Under the pieces are notes generated by a model, which saw only the letters and a program-made list of their open reading frames with translations, ran no database searches and was not told where the DNA came from. From Petrolisthes cinctipes (Eukaryota; Arthropoda; Malacostraca; Decapoda; Porcellanidae): a stretch of 64,000 nucleotides of DNA. Within the stretch, counting starts at the first letter, position 1. Each line of letters starts with the position of its first letter. The stretch is taken from NCBI GenBank assembly GCA_033782935.1, contig JAWQEG010000501.1, positions 813,501-877,500 on the forward strand. The letters run 5' to 3'. Positions 11,050 through 22,385 of this stretch are shown piece after piece. Position numbers and translations under genes: made by a program.

Positions 11050-11690
11050 TGTGGTTCTTGTTAGTATGTAGAAGGGTATCCGCCAGCTAGCCATATTCCT
11101 GTAGGGATAGGTTGGGCTGGACCAGCAAGTGTAGCTGGATCTGTGGTGATAGTAACTTGGTTTATCGGACTCTGAGGATCGCGTCAGGTAAAGGTGTGCC
11201 GGTATTTACTTAGAGTTGCTGCATGTGGCGCAGCAGTGCTCACGGGCGCACCCTTCCACCTGGACGTCATCCAGTGCTTTGAAAAGCTGGTTGGTTGACA
11301 TACCGTTAGCGGTGGTGATGGCTGCCTTAACACCCTCGTAGTGCAATCTCTGGTCAAGTGTTGTGAAGAATGGAGAGATGGGGGAGAATATTTCGTTGGG
11401 TAGGGCACGCAGAATGGCTTGATACTTCTGGTCGTCGGTGTAATTGTTTCCGTGCCATACCGCCTCTGTGTGAAGGAACCAGGAATGTGTGTCGAATGAA
11501 AATGGGGGAACATAGGGTATCTTTAGGGTAGGTGTATGTGTGGTGTTGTGTGATAGAGTAACAGTATTCTGGGTGGCCAGGGACATGTTGGACGAGTCGT
11601 GTGTAGGAACGGTGGGGGTAAGCATGGTGGTAGTGTGTGTGTGTTAAAGAATGTTGTGGCATGAGTGGAGGCGGTGTGGAAAAACACAAA
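11050..11690 (-). pseudogene. gypsy-type gag remnant
   Basis: Contains PYVPPFSFDTHSWFLHTEA and DDQKYQAILRALPNEI, which align by eye with the gag of the plus-strand element (LSDTLAWLEHTEE, DEAKYQAIIRAVPTDI). Later gag sequence is frameshifted. The zinc-knuckle end is not clear. Positions 11700-12140 are the untranslated leader; nothing else is supported there. Confidence 0.75.
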
Positions 11691-12139
11691 CACGTAAATC
11701 CTTGGGGTATCAGTCGAATAGGGAGGGATAGAGCACTGGGGTAAGAGGTTACATGTGGTCGAGGGTTAAGTCAAATGAACACAGGACTGTATGGGACGCG
11801 ACACTGGTGGGCAAGTAACGTTAACACTAGGAAGGGGGGGAATAACACAGGGGATGGTGGAACAAAAATAGGGGTTGTAAAGTGTAAGTGTTTATGTGTG
11901 GAAATACCTTTGGAGTAGGGTTGGTGGTGTAGAACGTTGTGGAGGTCGTGGTGGGTTGCAGGCGTCGATTGTAGCTTGTAGGTAGTGGCGTAGAGAAGTT
12001 GTAGCTCGAGTTGTAGCGTGGAGTTGATGTAGCACATTGACGTACCGGTGAGTAGTAATAGCTTGTAGGTGCAGTGTGGAATAGTTGTAGCACGTGGACG
12101 TAGAGTGGAGTAGTTGTAGCTTGTGTAAACGAGCTGAAT

Positions 12140-12151
12140 CCGGGGTCACCA
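12140..12151 (-). other. Primer-binding site, tRNA-Trp type
   Basis: Minus strand TGGTGACCCCGG, two bases downstream of the LTR end. The same 12 bases occupy the same place in the plus-strand element. It resembles the known tRNA-Trp primer site beginning TGGTGACCCCG, used by some gypsy-group elements. Confidence 0.75.
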
Positions 12152-12351
12152 ACTGTAACAACAGGGTGTTGTGTTACGATTGGGGTGAACAGACTCGATT
12201 GTACACGGTAACAATTTATTGGTATGACTACAAGGGTTGGTGCTCACACTCGTATATCCTGGACTCAGTAGCAAGGTAGGCGAGGGTTGTGGTTGTAGAA
12301 GGCAAGCACCTTTTAAAGATGGGGACTTGTCTGCCATAGCCGAGTGGAGAG

Positions 12352-12444
12352 AGAGCTGCTGTAGAAGTAGCGTGGTGTGCTGGAGCTTGGTGAGAGTAGC
12401 GTGGTGTGCTGGAGCTTGGTGAGAGTAGCGTGGTGTGCTGGAGC
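12352..12444. repeat. 29-bp minisatellite, part 1
   Basis: Unit GCTGGAGCTTGGTGAGAGTA followed by G(C/T)GTGGTGT, about three units, interrupted by the SINE at 12445. Confidence 0.88.
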
Positions 12445-12887
12445 TTTTTTTTTTTTTTTTTTTTTCTATACCTCAACCTCGGGACTGTAGGCTGTCAGTA
12501 GCCCGTGACTCTTGCGAGGCCCCGAGATTATTGGGTGTCGCACTAGATGAGACAGTAGAGCTTCGTAGTGATGTTGGTACAGTTGCTTCTCTTCTGCCCC
12601 ATTAGATGATGACACCTTATTTATACACGTCACTATCAGGGGAGAGCAGCTACACCGTCACTCATAGCATCTTGGAATATGGTCGGGCATCTTCTATGTT
12701 GTGAGTTGACGACGATGTAGGGGGTATTTTCTTGACGTGTTGGCGTAGCCAGGGTAGTTGACGAACAGCTAGACCCATCAGATCACCTCGAAAAAATCCC
12801 AGACGTTTTCTCGTGGACTCGAACCAGGGCCCTTGCCATTCGCAGTCCGTCACTCTATCCACTCGGCCACACCCTCACCACGCCTTG
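12445..12887 (-). mobile_element. tRNA-derived SINE, near full length
   Basis: On the minus strand the head (12887 to about 12820) contains an A-box-like TGGCCGAGTGG and a B-box-like GGTTCGAGTCC, the spacing of a Ser/Leu-type tRNA. A body of about 360 bp follows, and a poly(A) tail (plus-strand T run 12445-12465). It lies inside the 29-bp minisatellite of the LTR. Related truncated copies are at 17124-17312 and 4335-4500. Confidence 0.85.
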
Positions 12888-13160
12888 GTGAGCGTAGCAT
12901 GGTGTGCTGGAGCTTGGTGAGAGTAGTGTGGTGTGCTGGAGCTTGGTGAGAGTAGTGTGGTGTGCTGGAGTTTGGTGAGAGTAGTGTGGTGTGCTGGAGC
13001 TTGGTGAGAGTAGTGTGGTGTGCTGGAGCTTGGTGAGAGTAGTGTGGTGTGCTGGAGCTTGGTGAGAGTAGTGTGGTGTGCTGCAACTTGGTGAGAGTAG
13101 CATGGTGTGCTGGAGCTTGGTGAGAGTAGCGTGGTGTGCTGGAGCTTGGTGAGAGTAGCA
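12888..13160. repeat. 29-bp minisatellite, part 2
   Basis: About nine further units of the repeat at 12352-12444. Open frames across it are repeat artefacts. Confidence 0.9.
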
Positions 13161-13499
13161 GCGGACAAAGGTCGGTGGCAGGAGCAAGAGGTGAGTGCAG
13201 GTTGAAGGTTAGCTGTAGAGTCTGGAGCTCGACTCGTCGGCTCCTTTTATCTCATTCCGGCCGGCTGCCTGCGCAGGTGTCATGGCGGCCTCCAGTGGCA
13301 GGTGGACAGGTGAGGACAAGGAAGTGCAAGGTGCTTGGTGTCTCCTACATCATAAACAATTGTTTCAATGTTTAGTTCAATGGATGAGATACACAACAGA
13401 AAAATATCATTGAGGTGGCAGTCTGAGAGCTGATAGTGAAGGTGAGACTTGGTGACCAGAGTACCAAGTAGACTTAAAATAAATATTTTTAAATTAAAA

Positions 13500-13745
13500 A
13501 GCATTGTGTTTCGTAGTAAAAATAAAATTTATTTAATTAATTTAATTATTTTTAATATCTAATTTAATTTATTAAAAAAAAACAGCTTAATTAAACAAAA
13601 CAAATTAATTATAAAAAATGAACTTAAATAAAATGCAAAAGTGTCGTTTACTCCTAATAATAAAAACTAATTAAATTAATTAAATAATTAAATTAGTTAG
13701 CTGAAATGTATTAAAAATGTATTATTTAATAATATTTGACACTTC
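13500..13745. other. AT-rich stretch, no gene seen
   Basis: Long runs of TTAATTAA-like sequence with no extended open frame and no recognisable element. Confidence 0.6.
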
Positions 13746-13849
13746 TGTTTCACCTGCGCACCGATAGGTGTCGCTATAATCGCTTTTTCTCTCTCGTCTT
13801 CACATCTGCACGGTCCTCACGATTGCATGATACACAGGACGATAAGCCT

Positions 13850-13980
13850 TTTTGAGCCGGATCTGGCCTGCGGGCCAAGGTTGGCCACCCATTGCAGGCC
13901 GGATTCCATTATTAATTCGGAGTATATTCACGGGCCACACAATATGCCTCTGTGGGCCGGATGTTACCCGCTCCTACTCT
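13850..13980. mobile_element. Decayed hAT-like end sequence
   Basis: GC-rich phrases GCGGGCCAAGGTTGGCCACC, CACGGGCCACAC and GTGGGCCGGATG resemble the sub-terminal sequence common in hAT-family elements. No transposase, matching end or target duplication is identified. Confidence 0.35.
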
Positions 13981-14186
13981 ATATATATTTATGAGTCATA
14001 TGTTACTTACTATTTACCTTTCTTTGCCGGACCAGTTATACTCTGATCTTTTTTTGCCAGTCATGTCGTTTACAAGTTATTTGTCTCCCAGACACACCTC
14101 CAACTTCGTTGTACCGCCCATTCATAGATGTTTTACACAAGAGAGTTTTATACAGAGTATTAGACAGTAGCGTCCTTGTCTTGTCT

Positions 14187-14189
14187 CCT

Positions 14190-14221
<32 letters not shown>

Positions 14222-14262
14222 ATATGTGTAAGTGACAGGAAACGTGTGTGTGTGTGTGTGTT
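14187..14262. repeat. (GA)n and (GT)n microsatellites
   Basis: GAGA run at 14190-14214 and GTGT run at 14244-14261. A further (GT)n lies at 14626-14650. Positions 14265-14870 show no gene. Confidence 0.9.
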
Positions 14263-14875
14263 GGGTTCGTACTATCCCTATCGTTGACTGAGGTGTTATC
14301 ATTGCCTATGCTTTTTTAATCCTGACTTCAACAGATGATTGTGGTGAAAGTTGTATGTAGTACAAACTCCTTTACCACACCCGGTACACTCAACACCAAC
14401 ACTTATGTGTCTTATTTCGTCTGAAATAAACTTGGCTATACAGATTTGGGAATTGGTGATTCCTGTATTTTATAATGAGCATAATCCTTGAAGTTAGACA
14501 GGAAAGGCTTATTTAATTGAGAACCTCTAAATATCAGAGATTTTACCAGTTATATTATTGACCATTAAATTCCTTCAAGACTAACTTGGACTACTGTATG
14601 AAGGTAAAACTAATTTTGTGGTTAATGTGTGTGTGTGTGTGTGTGTGTGTACCAATCTGAAATGCTTGTGATCTTCCCTAGATACAGAAAAGTTGTTTGG
14701 TAATTGTTAAACAAATATGGATCAATTGTCAGGCTTAAAATAAAGTATACTGCATTGATTTGCAAGAAGTAAGAACACAATAATTTACAAAGGATTAAAT
14801 TACTCGCAGTACACTGGAGTTCATTATGTAATATGTTTTATCTCTTCCTCCACTGTTCCTACGGATGCTGCCATG

Positions 14876-15310
14876 ACACTATCACAAGGCTACACACACA
14901 TTAACACACATACATTATTACAAGGCTACACACACATTAACACACATACATTATTACAAGGCTACACACACATTAACACACATACATTATTACAAGGCTA
15001 CACACACATTAACACACATACATTATTACAATGCTACACACACATTAACACACATACATTATTACAAGGCTACACACACATTAACACACATACATTATTA
15101 CAAGGCCACACACACATTAACACACATACATTATTACAAGGCTACACACACATACATTATTACAAGGCTACACACACATTAACACACATACATTATTACA
15201 AGGCCACACACACATTAACACACATACATTATTACAAAGCCACACACACATTAATTAATTCACATACACACTATCACAAGGCCACACACACATTAACACA
15301 CATACAGTAT
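14876..15310. repeat. 36-bp tandem repeat
   Basis: CAAGGCTACACACACATTAA then CACACATACATTATTA repeats about twelve times with almost no divergence. Period 36 is a multiple of three, so a 159-residue repetitive frame appears by chance. Confidence 0.93.
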
Positions 15311-15489
15311 ATAAACCCAACATCTTTCATGTATGTTTATCTTTTCTTGTAACACTATATGAATATATTTTATTTGTATATGTGACATGTATTATTTTAT
15401 TGCATTATATTTTGTCTAATATTAAAAATATACAGTATATATTAGATATATTGGGTACATCCTGTGATTAGTCCTACAGGCAGTCGTAG

Positions 15490-15800
15490 GTTATATACTA
15501 TGGGGTGGAGGGTAGGGTGTGTGAGGGGAAGGAAGGAGGAAGGATGGAGGGTTGGGAGGGAACGATGACGTAAGGGTTATTAGAAGAAGGAAGAGTAGGA
15601 ATGAAGGAAAGGGAGGAAATTGTAGGAAGGGATAGGAGAAAAATGTTAATGGGAAGGAATTGAGGATTGAGGATAGTAAAGGAGAGGAAGGGAGAGGATA
15701 TGAAGCTGTAAAGAAAGGGAGGAGTGGAGGGGAAGGGGAGGGAAGGGAAGGGTAGGTAGGGTAAAGGAAGGGGAGGGAGAGGAACGAATAGGAGAATATA
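15490..15800. repeat. Purine-rich GGAA/GGGA tract
   Basis: Almost uninterrupted purines such as GGAAGGAGGAAGGATGGAGG. No coding signal. Confidence 0.85.
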
Positions 15801-15802
15801 AA

Positions 15803-15935
15803 GGCATTAATTTTATATTTGTCATCTTGGTTAGTGGGAAGGGTAACACATTGAAGAATATTGTGTCAGACATTAATTTTATATTTGTCATTTTGCTTAG
15901 TGGGAAGGGTAACACATTGAAGATGTTAAAACTAG
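15803..15935. repeat. Tandem duplication of about 68 bp
   Basis: CATTAATTTTATATTTGTCA to GGTAACACATTGAAGA occurs twice in direct orientation. Confidence 0.85.
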
Positions 15936-16204
15936 AGTCACAACAGTCACTTATCATTCAACATTGTTTGTCTCTCATACAACCTCTTTTCTCTGCCTAA
16001 TATGTTACCAAGTCAATGTATTTACTCATACATTACACATATAGTATATTGGTTTTCTTGGTGTGTTTTGTGTTGTCCATGTTGCTGTTCCATCATTACT
16101 ATTGTGTCACCCTCCTGTCCTCTACAACACACACATGACTACTGTGTAAACTGTGGACAACAAAGGTTAGTATACACATAACCACTATGTTGTTAATTAA
16201 GTCA

Positions 16205-16206
<2 letters not shown>

Positions 16207-16267
<61 letters not shown>
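16207..16267. repeat. (GA)n microsatellite
   Basis: About 30 AG dinucleotides. Positions 16270-17120 hold no gene or element I can recognise. Confidence 0.95.
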
Positions 16268-16269
<2 letters not shown>

Positions 16270-17123
16270 ACTATGACACTTACCTAGAGAAAGATTTTTA
16301 GGTTTCAGATCGTGAGTGTCATAATTACCCTGTTAGCATTCGATGGAAAAAATGTAGATGAAAGAAAATTGGAGTTTGTATTTTTATGACATGTTCTAGA
16401 TGACTATAAGACATATTAATTAATGAATTAGATACTAGCAACCTCCAGTTACAGCTTTCATTAAAGTAAGTTGTAGACATTCCAACCAGTGGCAATGTGG
16501 TAATTATTTCCCACAGAGCAGCGTTAACGACATAATATCAGGAATTATCGTTGTTATTTAACATTCATATTGCCAGTAATTCCAGCCATCAAAAAAGATT
16601 CTCGAACTTAATTATATAATTATAATACCAAAATTTCGAGCCATCTAAAAAGATACTCGAACTAGATAAAGAATCAATCGCATAACATCACAAATCCAAG
16701 AAATCAGTCGAATATCTCGATAATATATTTCTGGGTTGTGAAGCACTAGATTATAAATTACCAGGTTTAGTCTGGAACTTCTGGAAGCCGGAAAGTTAGT
16801 ACTTACGGAGGCAGTGAAGAGAACACACCATACAGAGTGGATTGTACAGGCGGGGAGAAGTGTTAGAGGGAATTCTCACATACGTGCAATACAAAAGGTC
16901 GTCTGGACATCTAGCTGCAACTCCAATACAACTTAATTTAATTAAGCAATATATCGTTCACTTCTCATGATAAGTATCCGATTATATACCAGCTGGCCAG
17001 TTAGGTAGGATAAGGATCGATTCAGAGATAACGTTACGACACAGGAACAAGAAAAAAATAAAGGAAGTTTCATTGCCATTCTTAACGTAAATTTACAATA
17101 TAATATTATGATATATTGTTTTT

Positions 17124-17312
17124 TTTATACTTCTTTTATACCTCAAGACTGTAGGCTGTCAGTAGCCAGTGACTCTTGCGAGGCCCCGAGATTATTGGGT
17201 ATCTCACTAGATGAGACAGTGAAGCTTCTTGGTGATGTTGGTACCGTAGCTTCTCTTCTGCCCCACTAGATGACGACACCTTATTTATACACGTCAATAT
17301 CACCATCACTAT
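17124..17312 (-). mobile_element. SINE fragment (5'-truncated)
   Basis: Minus-strand body and tail closely match 12445-12660 (shared GACGTGTATAAATAAGGTGT, AATCTCGGGGCCTCGCAAGA and CACTGGCTACTGACAGCC-type blocks). The tRNA head is absent. Confidence 0.85.
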
Positions 17313-17433
17313 ATATAATTAGAAATCATGCTACAATGAGCGACATACTAAAATAATTAAGATTAATTTGTTTAATGAAGGAGTCGACTTCGAACCCGTA
17401 AGTAGATATAAGAAAGCCCGTGAATAATTTTGT

Positions 17434-18638
17434 GTGAAAGTTGTTGTTAATCGAGGTCAGCTAGGGCGGTCGTGCCAAGTAAATTTCAAAACGGGCAACT
17501 TTACCTTAGACCTAGTGTTGACTGACCTTGGTGACCAGCTTTACCTCCCCCTCCTACCCTTCCCTCCCCAAGGACGCAGCACACATTGCTCTGTTCTGTG
17601 GTCACCTGCACCCACCACTATACTCCACCAAGCCCCTGTCATTATGACCACACCTGACTCAACCTTAAGGTCAGTGGATCATCTGGTACCCCTGGACTGA
17701 AGTCATCACTGAGACAGACTTATACACCAAGTGGAATAATTTTGTTATCACCTCGACTCTACACACCTGACTCAGCCTTAAGGTCAGTGGATCATCTGGT
17801 ACCCCTGGACTGAAGTCATCACTGAGACAGACTTATACACCAAGTGGAATAATTTTGTTATCACCTCGACTCTACACAAACATAAACAGGTTCAAACGGC
17901 TCAGAAACAAAGTAATCGGAGAAATTGCCAAGGCAAAGAAAAACCACTACCCAAGTAAAATTTACAGTTTAAAACAAATAATTAATTTTCAATGGTTTTC
18001 TAAAGTTAAGCAACTGTGTGGACTATCAAATAATTTTTCCACCATCCCCTGTGTCTCCCATCTCTCTCACTCTGAATTCAGTGACAAAATGAACAATCAC
18101 TTCTCCACCATCTGTCAGACCCTCCCTTCGCTTGGCTACACGAAGCACCCCGCCTATCTACCCTCCACATCCTTACCTCTCAAGGTTGATGAATATTAAG
18201 TTTTACGAAAACTACTTAACCTCGGATATAGATCAACCACTTCAATATTTACAAAGAATTTACACCTGAACTCACCAAACTCCTCTGTTCGATTATTAAT
18301 GACTTCCTACAACAAAACAAATGTCCTTTAGACTGAAATATTTACTATGTTAACCCTATACCCAAACCTCCCTCATTTATATCCTTCACTGAGCTCAGAC
18401 CAGTTGCCATCACCACCATCCTTAGTCTCAAATGTGGAGACTTTGTTTTTGAGTGACTTTATGCACAAATTAAACACCTGACAGACACTCAGCAGTTTGG
18501 CAATGTAAAAACATCCTACACAACACACTGTTTAATTAATTAGCTTTCTTGATTATATCTACCAAAACCTAGAGAAGGGGAAGACATCTGTGGCAATGAG
18601 CTTCATTGACTTCAGAAAAGCATTCGATTTTGTGGATC

Positions 18639-18645
<7 letters not shown>
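17434..18645 (+). pseudogene. CR1/jockey-like LINE fragment (family C)
   Basis: Frame pieces match the better preserved minus-strand copy at 50003-52230: CSVLWSPAPTT (17600) with TSVLWSPTPTT; KRLRNKVIGEIAKAKKNHYP (17890) with KQLRNQIIREIREVKKSYYP; FSTICQTLPSLG (18105) with FATICQSLPPLN; MSFIDFRKAFDFVDH (18595, the RT motif A region) with LTFIDFRKAFDLVDH. It stops at a (TG)n run just after motif A. Multiple stops, and a direct duplication of about 113 bp at 17650-17875, break the frame. Confidence 0.85.
17650..17875 (+). repeat. Direct duplication of about 113 bp inside LINE C fragment
   Basis: CCTTAAGGTCAGTGGATCAT through TATCACCTCGACTCTACACA occurs twice in tandem and is nearly identical, so it is more recent than the decay of the LINE frame. 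Confidence 0.9.

Positions 18646-18676
<31 letters not shown>
18645..18676. repeat. (TG)n microsatellite
   Basis: Alternating TG at the 3' break of the LINE C fragment. Further TG tracts follow near 18715-18728. Confidence 0.9.
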
Positions 18677-18678
<2 letters not shown>

Positions 18679-18898
18679 TCACTACTTAATAAGCATCCAT
18701 CAAGGTGCGTTGTGTATATGTGTGTGTAATACAATGCTACAACCTCATTGGAAACCCTTTGAAAGTTTATTATCAAGAAGAATCTTTCACACATACGGTA
18801 AAGTGTTTTGCTGGTATTATTGATTACGTCCAGCATTGATCTATGTTGGATTGTTGTCTTTTGAAATCCTTTGCCTCTCTTTATTACTTTCTGACTTT

Positions 18899-18980
18899 CC
18901 TCCATTTCTCCTTACTTTCCTCCATCTCTCCTTACTTTCCTCCATCTCTCCTTACTTTCCTCCATCTCTCCTTACTTTCC
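18899..18980. repeat. 20-bp tandem repeat
   Basis: TCCTCCATCTCTCCTTACTT repeats four times. It lies at the apparent 3' end of the RTE-like LINE on the minus strand and may derive from its tail. Confidence 0.85.
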
Positions 18981-21240
18981 TCAGACTTCTTCCTCTCCTT
19001 CTTTATGCTACTTCCATTCTTCTGCATCATCTTCAGTCACACCCACCATCCTGATGTCCTCCTTCACTGCACCCATAAACCTTCTTACTTATCTCCCTCT
19101 CATTCTCTTGCCTGGAAGGACCATCTCCAACATCCTTTTCCCCGCGTACAGCCAGTACTGATGGTCGTAGACCAGGAGCAGTTGAAAACATAACCATTGA
19201 GCCACAAGTTCCCAGAGCAATCGAACAATGTGATTCCCCTCCACCTACCCCACCACTCCACACTTGAACACCCCGCCAACTCCTACACCACCGTGGCCAC
19301 TCATCTGGAAACAATATTATTATTAACTGTTTGCAAAGTTTGAAATCATTGACCTTAACCTCCTCTACTCCTTATGGACTCACTGTCCCCACTTCTTCTT
19401 CCTTATTTACACACGGATATTCAGTCTAGCTCCTGTTTACATAAAGTTCCTTTCTCATCTATACATATTTCAAACTCTCCAGCCTTGCCTTGACTTCTTC
19501 CAGGCTCTCTCCACATAACACAATGTCGTCCACAATCATCATTGTCCATGGAGACTCCTGTCTTACCCCATATGTTAATCTGTCCATCACCTTTTCAAAT
19601 ATGAAAGGGCTCAGAATCGATGTTAAGTAGTGGTGGTAGTAGTAGTTGTTCGTGTAGTAGTTGTTGTAGTAGTAATAGTAGTAGTAGTTGTAGTAGTAAT
19701 AGTAGTAGTAGTTGTAGTAGTAGTCATTATAGTGGTAGTAGTAGTAGTAGTTGTAGTAATAGTAGTAATAATAATTTTAGTAGTAGTAGTAGTAAGTGTA
19801 GTAGTAGTAATAGTAAGTGGTGTACTAATATTAAGTGTTGTAGTAATAATAGAAAGTGTAGTAGTAGTAGTAGTAGTAGTAGTAATAGTAAGTGTTATAG
19901 TAGTAGTAGTAGAAGTAGTGGGATATGCTGCTCACCTCACTGTTGTTAGGATAGGTCAGGTCATACATGTCCTTTACCAACCTTACTTACTTCTCACTGT
20001 TGTTACACCATTATCATACATGTCCTTTACCAACCTAACATAAATCTCTGCAACTCCTGACTTCTTCCTCATACTATACCACAAATCCGCTCTAGGCACC
20101 TTGTCATAGGCCTTCTCTAAGTCTACAAACACACATTGCAAAACCTTCTGGTCTTCTATGTACTTCTTCATCAATATCTTCACAGCCGAATGTATCGTAA
20201 AACCAAGTTACTTCTTGATGATTCTCACTTCTCTTTTTAGTCTAGCTTCTATAAACCTTTCCCATATCTTCATTGAAATTACTAATCAAATTTATATCTC
20301 TATAGATTCTGAAGTCCTACACATCTCCCTTGCTTTTGTAAATATATCCTAGTTCACTTTTCCTCAACTTCTCTAGCATCCTCTTACCTTCAGGGATTAT
20401 GTTTAACAATCCGGTTAGCCACGCCACCGCCATCTTCCCTAAGCTCCTTCACACTTCCATTGGTATGTTATCTGGGCCTACTGCTTTGCCTCCCTTTATC
20501 CTCTTCATGGCCTTCCTCACTTCCTCCCAGCTAATCTCTCGTACTTCCTGATTCGCTACATCCACCCTCACCTCTACCAACCTTCTCTCACTCTCATGTT
20601 CTATGTTTATCAGCTCTTCCTAACACTCCTTCCACCTCCTTAACACATTCTCTTCACTTATCAACACAATTCCATTTACATCCTTCATCTTGTTAACCTG
20701 TTGCACATCCCACCCAGTTCTGTTCCTCCGCCTGGCCAATCGGTACATGTCTTTATCCCTATTTCTACTATCTAACTTCTCGTTCAGATCATAACATGTC
20801 TTTTCCTTTGCCTTAGCCATCTCCTTCTTTGCTTTGCTCTGCCACTCATTATATTCCTGCAAACTTTCTTCATATCTTTGTCAGTCTCATTTCTTTTTCG
20901 CTTGCTTCTTATACAATATTGTACTTCTATATTCCATCATCAAATCTCCTTGGCTTCTTTGGTCTTTCCTTCTCGATGTCATTCCAAGTACCCTTTGTGC
21001 TTTCTCCCTCACCACTTCAGAGAAAGCTGCCCACCTGTCCTCCTACTCACCCATAGCCTGGCTCACCTCCCTCTTAACTTTTGTAATGTAATCTTTCTCC
21101 TTTAGTTTCCAACACATCATCCTTCGTTCAGTCCTCATTTTCAACTTCACCTACATTTTCAGACTCATCTTACCAACCAACACCCTCTGTTGTCTTTCTA
21201 CACTCTACCCTGTCACTACCTTGCAATCACTTGATAATCT
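18980..21240 (-). pseudogene. RTE-like LINE fragment, interrupted by microsatellite
   Basis: Minus-strand pieces from 5' to 3': a pre-RT region (21090-20640) with QEYNEWQSKAKKEMAKAKEK; a region near 20520-20440 with GPDNIPMEVWRSLG; motif [14 protein letters not shown] (about 20130); a palm block near 19560 where the catalytic tetrad reads as VDD-type instead of FADD; and a weak C-terminal region near 19060. Many frameshifts and stops. A (TAG)n tract at 19625-19920 splits the RT palm. The assignment to RTE rests on the combination of EVWRSLG and [11 protein letters not shown] motifs. Confidence 0.8.
19625..19922. repeat. (TAG)n microsatellite, imperfect
   Basis: TAG/TAA triplets with interruptions. 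It interrupts the RTE-like LINE. Long open frames read poly-Ser or poly-Val and are artefacts. Confidence 0.95.
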
Positions 21241-21479
21241 CAACTTGCATCTACTACATTTGGTCTATTACTATGGGTTTCCGGGCCCGTGAATCATCGT
21301 TATTTGCAATTATCTTCCAAAGTAATTGCTGTATCGGATTGTTACTTTGGCACAGTGTACAACACACTTCAACCTATTTTTTAGTAATGTAGTGCATTAG
21401 CAAATGTTGTTAATTACGGCATTTACTCGTGACTCTGATGGCATAGCTGAGCATTGCCAATGTTGGCATTCGAACACCC

Positions 21480-21660
21480 CTACTCCCCAATCCTGTTTAT
21501 CCCTACCACCCTCCCTCGCCCTCTAACTTGATCATTCTCTCCACCCCATCCCCGACCCTGTCCGTCCCTACCACCCTCCCTCCCTCTCATTTCCCTCCCA
21601 TTCTCTCCTCCCACATATCTTTTCCTTTGCCTCCCCGTCATCCCCTTGCTTATTCCCAAT
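21480..21660. repeat. Pyrimidine-rich tract
   Basis: CCTCCC and CCTTTT runs, for example TACCACCCTCCCTCCCTCTC. No coding signal. Positions 21250-21480 and 21660-22010 also show no gene. Confidence 0.6.
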
Positions 21661-22014
21661 ACCATATATACATAACGTATGTTATGGTAAGTATTGATTA
21701 TTTAGATATACAAAGTTACTGTGCAAACCCTCCGACAATTAAAGCTACTGTATGATATAGGTTGGTGCGTGAACTAAAAGTTTATATAAATATAATATGT
21801 GTTAAAGAAAAACATATACCATATTTCAATATTTTAATAAAGGATTAAAATAATAAAAATCTGTGACTTACCCCTTTATTTGTAGTATATATGGTGTGAG
21901 GAATAAGAGCAGGAGGAGGTGGATGAATTGCAGGATTTTTACCGTGCTGCACGAGGGTGTGTGTGTGTGCGTGTGCTAGTAACCTTGAACTTAGTTTTAC
22001 ACTTTTAAAGTATT

Positions 22015-22239
22015 TTATTTCTTTTTCTCCATACAAGATGTTGTTATTATTATTCGCCCAATTGAACAAAAATCGACACGACAAACACAATCTATTTGGT
22101 GTTGAACAGGGTGTTCAATTCCATCCTTGTTGACCGTCTCGTACATCATCTTCTGCTGATATTTTAGGTCTTCTATCACGTCAAGCATACTTCCCCCTCC
22201 TCCTCGCCATCCTTCGCTTCCAGGAGAGCCAAAGTACAT
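22015..22239 (-). CDS. Small open frame, unidentified (doubtful)
   Basis: A 74-residue frame beginning at a true ATG, MYFGSPGSEGWRGGGGSMLD, with a charged middle (LDVIEDLKYQQKMM). No family recognised and no promoter or splice sites stand out. It lies about 150 bp beyond the 3' end of the two-exon gene on the same strand, so it might be an exon of a downstream gene or chance. Confidence 0.2.
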   Translation of the reverse strand: MYFGSPGSEGWRGGGGSMLDVIEDLKYQQKMMYETVNKDGIEHPVQHQIDCVCRVDFCSIGRIIITTSCMEKKK

Positions 22240-22385
22240 CGTGTGGCCACCTGCGTTTGCGTTGAGCGACGAGATTGGAAGCGAGGTGAAATTACATGAG
22301 TTGAGTTGAAAGGCTCGTGAAGGAAGCCAAGCGAGCAGTGGGATGGAAGGAGAAGGCTGGGAGAGATGATAATGTTTTTTTTTTA

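Larger units (their letters stand above)
7640..13349 (-). mobile_element. Ty3/gypsy-type LTR retrotransposon, decayed, 3' LTR missing
   Basis: Reading on the minus strand: 5' LTR (13349-12154), tRNA-Trp-type primer-binding site (12151-12140), leader, gag (about 11690-11050), protease, reverse transcriptase, RNase H and integrase (about 10420-7690). The same order and similar sequence occur in the plus-strand element at 27917. The pol frame is broken by several frameshifts and stops. The 3' end merges into satellite with no second LTR. Confidence 0.88.
12154..13349 (-). repeat. 5' LTR expanded by minisatellite and SINE
   Basis: On the minus strand it starts TGTAGGAGACACC (13349) and ends CCTGTTGTTACA (12154), a TG...CA structure. 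A TATA-like GAGATAAAAGG near 13246 is a plausible LTR promoter. A 29-bp tandem repeat and a SINE insertion inflate it to about 1.2 kb, against 287 bp for the LTR of the plus-strand relative. The outer boundary is inferred from the TGTAG start only. Confidence 0.6.

Noticed and set aside
12820..12887. tRNA gene on the minus strand
   Set aside because: A- and B-box-like motifs are present, but the sequence continues into a repeated SINE body with a poly(A) tail, and a full cloverleaf is not evident.
14876..15310. Regular 36-bp repeats resembling a CRISPR array
   Set aside because: Units are directly contiguous with no unique spacers, the sequence is CA-rich, and the context is eukaryotic. It is a minisatellite.
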